Assembly (NCBI GenBank): GCA_026394915.1
Contig: JAPLZS010000024.1
Coordinates: 1,367 to 8,168 of the forward strand
Length of the DNA stretch: 6,802 nt
Direction of reading: 5' to 3'
Origin: Candidatus Woesearchaeota archaeon
GTDB lineage: Archaea > Nanobdellota > Nanobdellia > Woesearchaeales > UBA12501
Shown: one piece after another, positions 6,035-6,802 of the stretch
Layout of the letters: every line of letters begins with the position of its first letter
Numbering within the stretch: position 1 is the first letter of the stretch
Translations under genes and position numbers: made by a program
Notes under the pieces: model-generated
Told to the model about the DNA's origin: nothing
What the model saw: the letters and a program-made list of their open reading frames with translations, nothing else
Database searches by the model: none

Positions 6035-6043
6035 TTTATAAAA
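6035..6043 (+). promoter_or_regulatory. TATA box of tRNA-Ser
   Basis: TTTATAAAA, flanked by AAAAACC and ACC, is centred about 29 bp before the mature 5' end of the tRNA, so the primary transcript would have almost no leader. Confidence 0.6.
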
Positions 6044-6067
6044 ACCTTCAATAAATCATAATCTTAT

Positions 6068-6151
6068 GCCGCGGTCGCATAATCCGGTATTGCGCCAGCC
6101 TTGAGAGCTGGTTTCCTTCGGGATATCCCGGTTCAAATCCGGGCCGCGGCG
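6068..6151 (+). tRNA. tRNA-Ser (anticodon UGA)
   Basis: The 84-nt sequence folds as a class II tRNA. The acceptor stem GCCGCGG (6068-6074) pairs fully with CCGCGGC (6144-6150) and is followed by discriminator G6151, as expected for archaeal tRNA-Ser. The anticodon stem is CCAGC/GCTGG (6095-6099, 6107-6111) with seven-base loop CTTGAGA, so the anticodon is TGA (6102-6104), reading UCA codons. A long variable arm (TTCC-TTC-GGGA) lies before the T arm CCCGG-TTCAAAT-CCGGG (6127-6143). The D arm (GCA/TGC) surrounds AATCCGGTAT. No intron is seen and CCA is not encoded, so it must be added after transcription. A T-rich tract follows at once. Confidence 0.95.
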
Positions 6152-6267
6152 TTTTTCTTTTGGCAAGTTACCTAATTCAACAGTTTTTCGTGCAACTCGA
6201 CGAAGTCGATGTTGCACCGGGCTCGCACCCGAGGGTTGTGTTGACGCTCTTCTTGGGCCGCGGCGTT
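6141..6267 (+). repeat. Direct repeat of the tRNA-Ser 3' end (13 bp, two copies)
   Basis: GGGCCGCGGCGTT occurs at 6141-6153, covering the end of the T stem, the 3' acceptor strand, the discriminator and two flanking bases, and again at 6255-6267, in the same orientation, 114 bp apart. Both copies run into T-rich sequence. Duplication of a tRNA 3' end is the pattern left by tRNA-targeting integration; 13 bp is short for such an att site. No integrase gene is present in the gap. Confidence 0.7.
6152..6160 (+). terminator. T-tract after tRNA-Ser
   Basis: TTTTTCTTT directly follows the discriminator base. Archaeal polymerase stops at oligo-T without needing a hairpin, so this can end the tRNA transcript; the interrupting C may let some read-through into the structured region beyond. 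Confidence 0.5.
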
Positions 6268-6274
6268 CTTTTTT
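6190..6274 (+). ncRNA. Candidate structured RNA between duplicated tRNA ends
   Basis: This stretch is much more GC-rich than its AT-rich surroundings, a common mark of RNA genes in AT-rich archaea. It contains a strong hairpin, GTGCAAC-TCGAC (6190-6201) pairing with GTCGA-T-GTTGCAC (6205-6217), giving 12 pairs, one bulged T and loop GAA. Next comes a smaller stem, CGGG/CCCG (6218-6221, 6228-6231). After a copy of the tRNA 3' end (6255-6267) the stretch ends in CTTTTTT. No TATA box is seen between the tRNA and the hairpin, so if expressed it would come from tRNA read-through and be released by tRNA 3' processing. It does not fit the C/D or SRP RNA patterns I know. It could equally be a remnant of an inserted element. 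Function unknown. Confidence 0.35.
6266..6274 (+). terminator. T-tract after the duplicated tRNA end
   Basis: TTCTTTTTT follows the second tRNA-end copy and precedes AAACTATAA. It is a good archaeal oligo-T stop for transcription coming from the tRNA side, ahead of the converging zinc-ribbon gene. Confidence 0.45.
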
Positions 6275-6317
6275 AAACTATAACTATCTTATTCTTATCA
6301 CATCTAAACTAAAACAC

Positions 6318-6725
6318 TTAGAACATCATCCTGGACAGTTCAGAAGAGCAGTACGGGCAGTTCTTGGGCATCTTCCTTACAGTGTCATATGCGAATTTGT
6401 ACTTGCACTTTGGGCATACATATTTCACATGGTTCTCGTCAATCTGCTCGACCTTCACGCTGTTCTTCATCTTCATCTTTGCAGCTTTCTCGAGAATATC
6501 ATCTTCATGATCCCAGCCAAGAGGCTTTTCCTTGCTCTCTTCACCAGCTTCTGCCTCTTTCTTGGCCTTCTTCATCGCATTAAGTTCAGCATAGACTTCC
6601 TGTTTCTGTCTCTTCTCCCTTATGCAGTTAGGGCACACCATCATCCTGAACTCTGGATCTAGAACAAACTCATTAGGCTTTGCCGGCCTTCCGCACCTCT
6701 TGCATTTGACTCTAAAATCATCCAT
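6318..6725 (-). CDS. Double zinc-ribbon protein of unknown function
   Basis: The 135-residue protein carries two treble-clef or ribbon-like zinc sites separated by a charged, probably helical linker. The N-terminal site is C8-x2-C11 and C31-x2-C34 (KCKRCGRPAKPNEF, then MMVCPNCIREKRQ). The linker at about 38-95 is rich in Lys, Glu and Ala and may form a coiled coil (VYAELNAMKKAKKEAEAGEE). The C-terminal site is C104-x2-C107 and C123-x2-C126 (YVCPKCKYKFAYDT, then NCPYCSSEL), a rubredoxin-like knuckle pair. There is no membrane segment or catalytic motif. Such proteins often bind nucleic acid or translation/transcription machinery, but no function can be assigned here. The start at 6725 is set by a TATA box about 26 bp upstream, predicting a leaderless mRNA. 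The gene converges with the tRNA unit. Confidence 0.85.
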   Translation of the reverse strand: MDDFRVKCKRCGRPAKPNEFVLDPEFRMMVCPNCIREKRQKQEVYAELNAMKKAKKEAEAGEESKEKPLGWDHEDDILEKAAKMKMKNSVKVEQIDENHVKYVCPKCKYKFAYDTVRKMPKNCPYCSSELSRMMF

Positions 6726-6743
6726 AATAAATAGGATTATTAA

Positions 6744-6756
6744 GTTATATTTAAAT
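6744..6756 (-). promoter_or_regulatory. TATA box of the zinc-ribbon gene
   Basis: On the minus strand this reads ATTTAAATATAAC, centred about 26 bp before the ATG at 6725. The same 13 bp (GTTATATTTAAAT on the plus strand) occur exactly at 5746-5758. The ATTTAAAT core is symmetric, so it might also serve a plus-strand gene starting at 6781. Confidence 0.55.
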
Positions 6757-6777
6757 CTTTTTCATTATTATGCAGAA

Positions 6778-6798
6778 AGCATGAAAATGAAACATGCT
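6778..6798. repeat. Inverted repeat at the right edge
   Basis: AGCATG (6778-6783) and CATGCT (6793-6798) are perfect complements separated by AAAATGAAA. It could be a small hairpin or operator at the start of whatever lies to the right; the window ends 4 bases later. An ATG at 6781 with open codons MKMKHAA lies about 30 bp from the symmetric TATA and could begin a divergent gene, but seven codons are too few to call it. Confidence 0.35.
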
Positions 6799-6802
6799 GC
6801 AC

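Noticed and set aside
6068..6265. Long tRNA precursor with an intron whose acceptor pairs with the second CCGCGGC
   Set aside because: The tRNA at 6068-6151 is complete with all arms and discriminator; the second copy also pairs only because GCCGCGGC is self-complementary.
6165..6310. Minus-strand frame through the hairpin region, ending in NIDFVELHEKLLN and TAG
   Set aside because: It looks protein-like for some 25 codons, but it has no start codon, runs across the tRNA-end copy and T-tract, and its composition is set by the inverted repeats.
1..6802. CRISPR array, transposase or toxin-antitoxin pair
   Set aside because: No regularly spaced repeats, no transposase motifs or terminal inverted repeats, and no small overlapping gene pair of that type were seen.

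Overview
The window is archaeal. It encodes a transcription factor B, a pyrBI pair of archaeal type, a Trm112-like zinc protein and a class II tRNA-Ser with no encoded CCA. Nearly every gene has an archaeal TATA element about 25-35 bp upstream of its start codon and little or no leader. Heavy use of ATA (Ile) and AGG/AGA (Arg), dense packing and many short zinc-ribbon proteins suggest a small-genome lineage such as a DPANN archaeon (Woesearchaeota/Pacearchaeota-like). That placement is an inference.

Left part (1-2579) is pyrimidine biosynthesis. It holds the 3' end of a probable orotidine-5'-phosphate decarboxylase (pyrF), then an AT-rich unrecognised gene split by a frameshift (377-1029), then pyrB and pyrI, which overlap by ATGA. 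PyrB and PyrI form aspartate transcarbamoylase and PyrF does the last step to UMP, so the unknown gene sits inside a pyrimidine cluster.

Middle (2580-5631): a 383-residue protein joins a HemK/Mtq2-like methyltransferase to a predicted protein-kinase domain. Next come a single-pass membrane protein (minus strand), a compact methylguanine-DNA methyltransferase and TFB (minus strand). The membrane protein and the methyltransferase diverge from a 43-bp promoter; the methyltransferase and TFB converge with overlapping stop codons.

Right part (5632-6802): a divergent regulatory region, a 57-residue Trm112/UPF0434-like zinc protein, tRNA-Ser(UGA), then a GC-rich, hairpin-forming stretch that ends in a second copy of the tRNA 3' end and a T-tract, and finally a double zinc-ribbon protein on the minus strand. 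A translation/transcription theme (Mtq2-like enzyme, Trm112-like partner, TFB, tRNA-Ser) runs through this half.

The most interesting items are the methyltransferase-kinase fusion with a Trm112-like gene nearby, the structured unit bounded by tRNA-end repeats, and the broken unknown gene within the pyr cluster.
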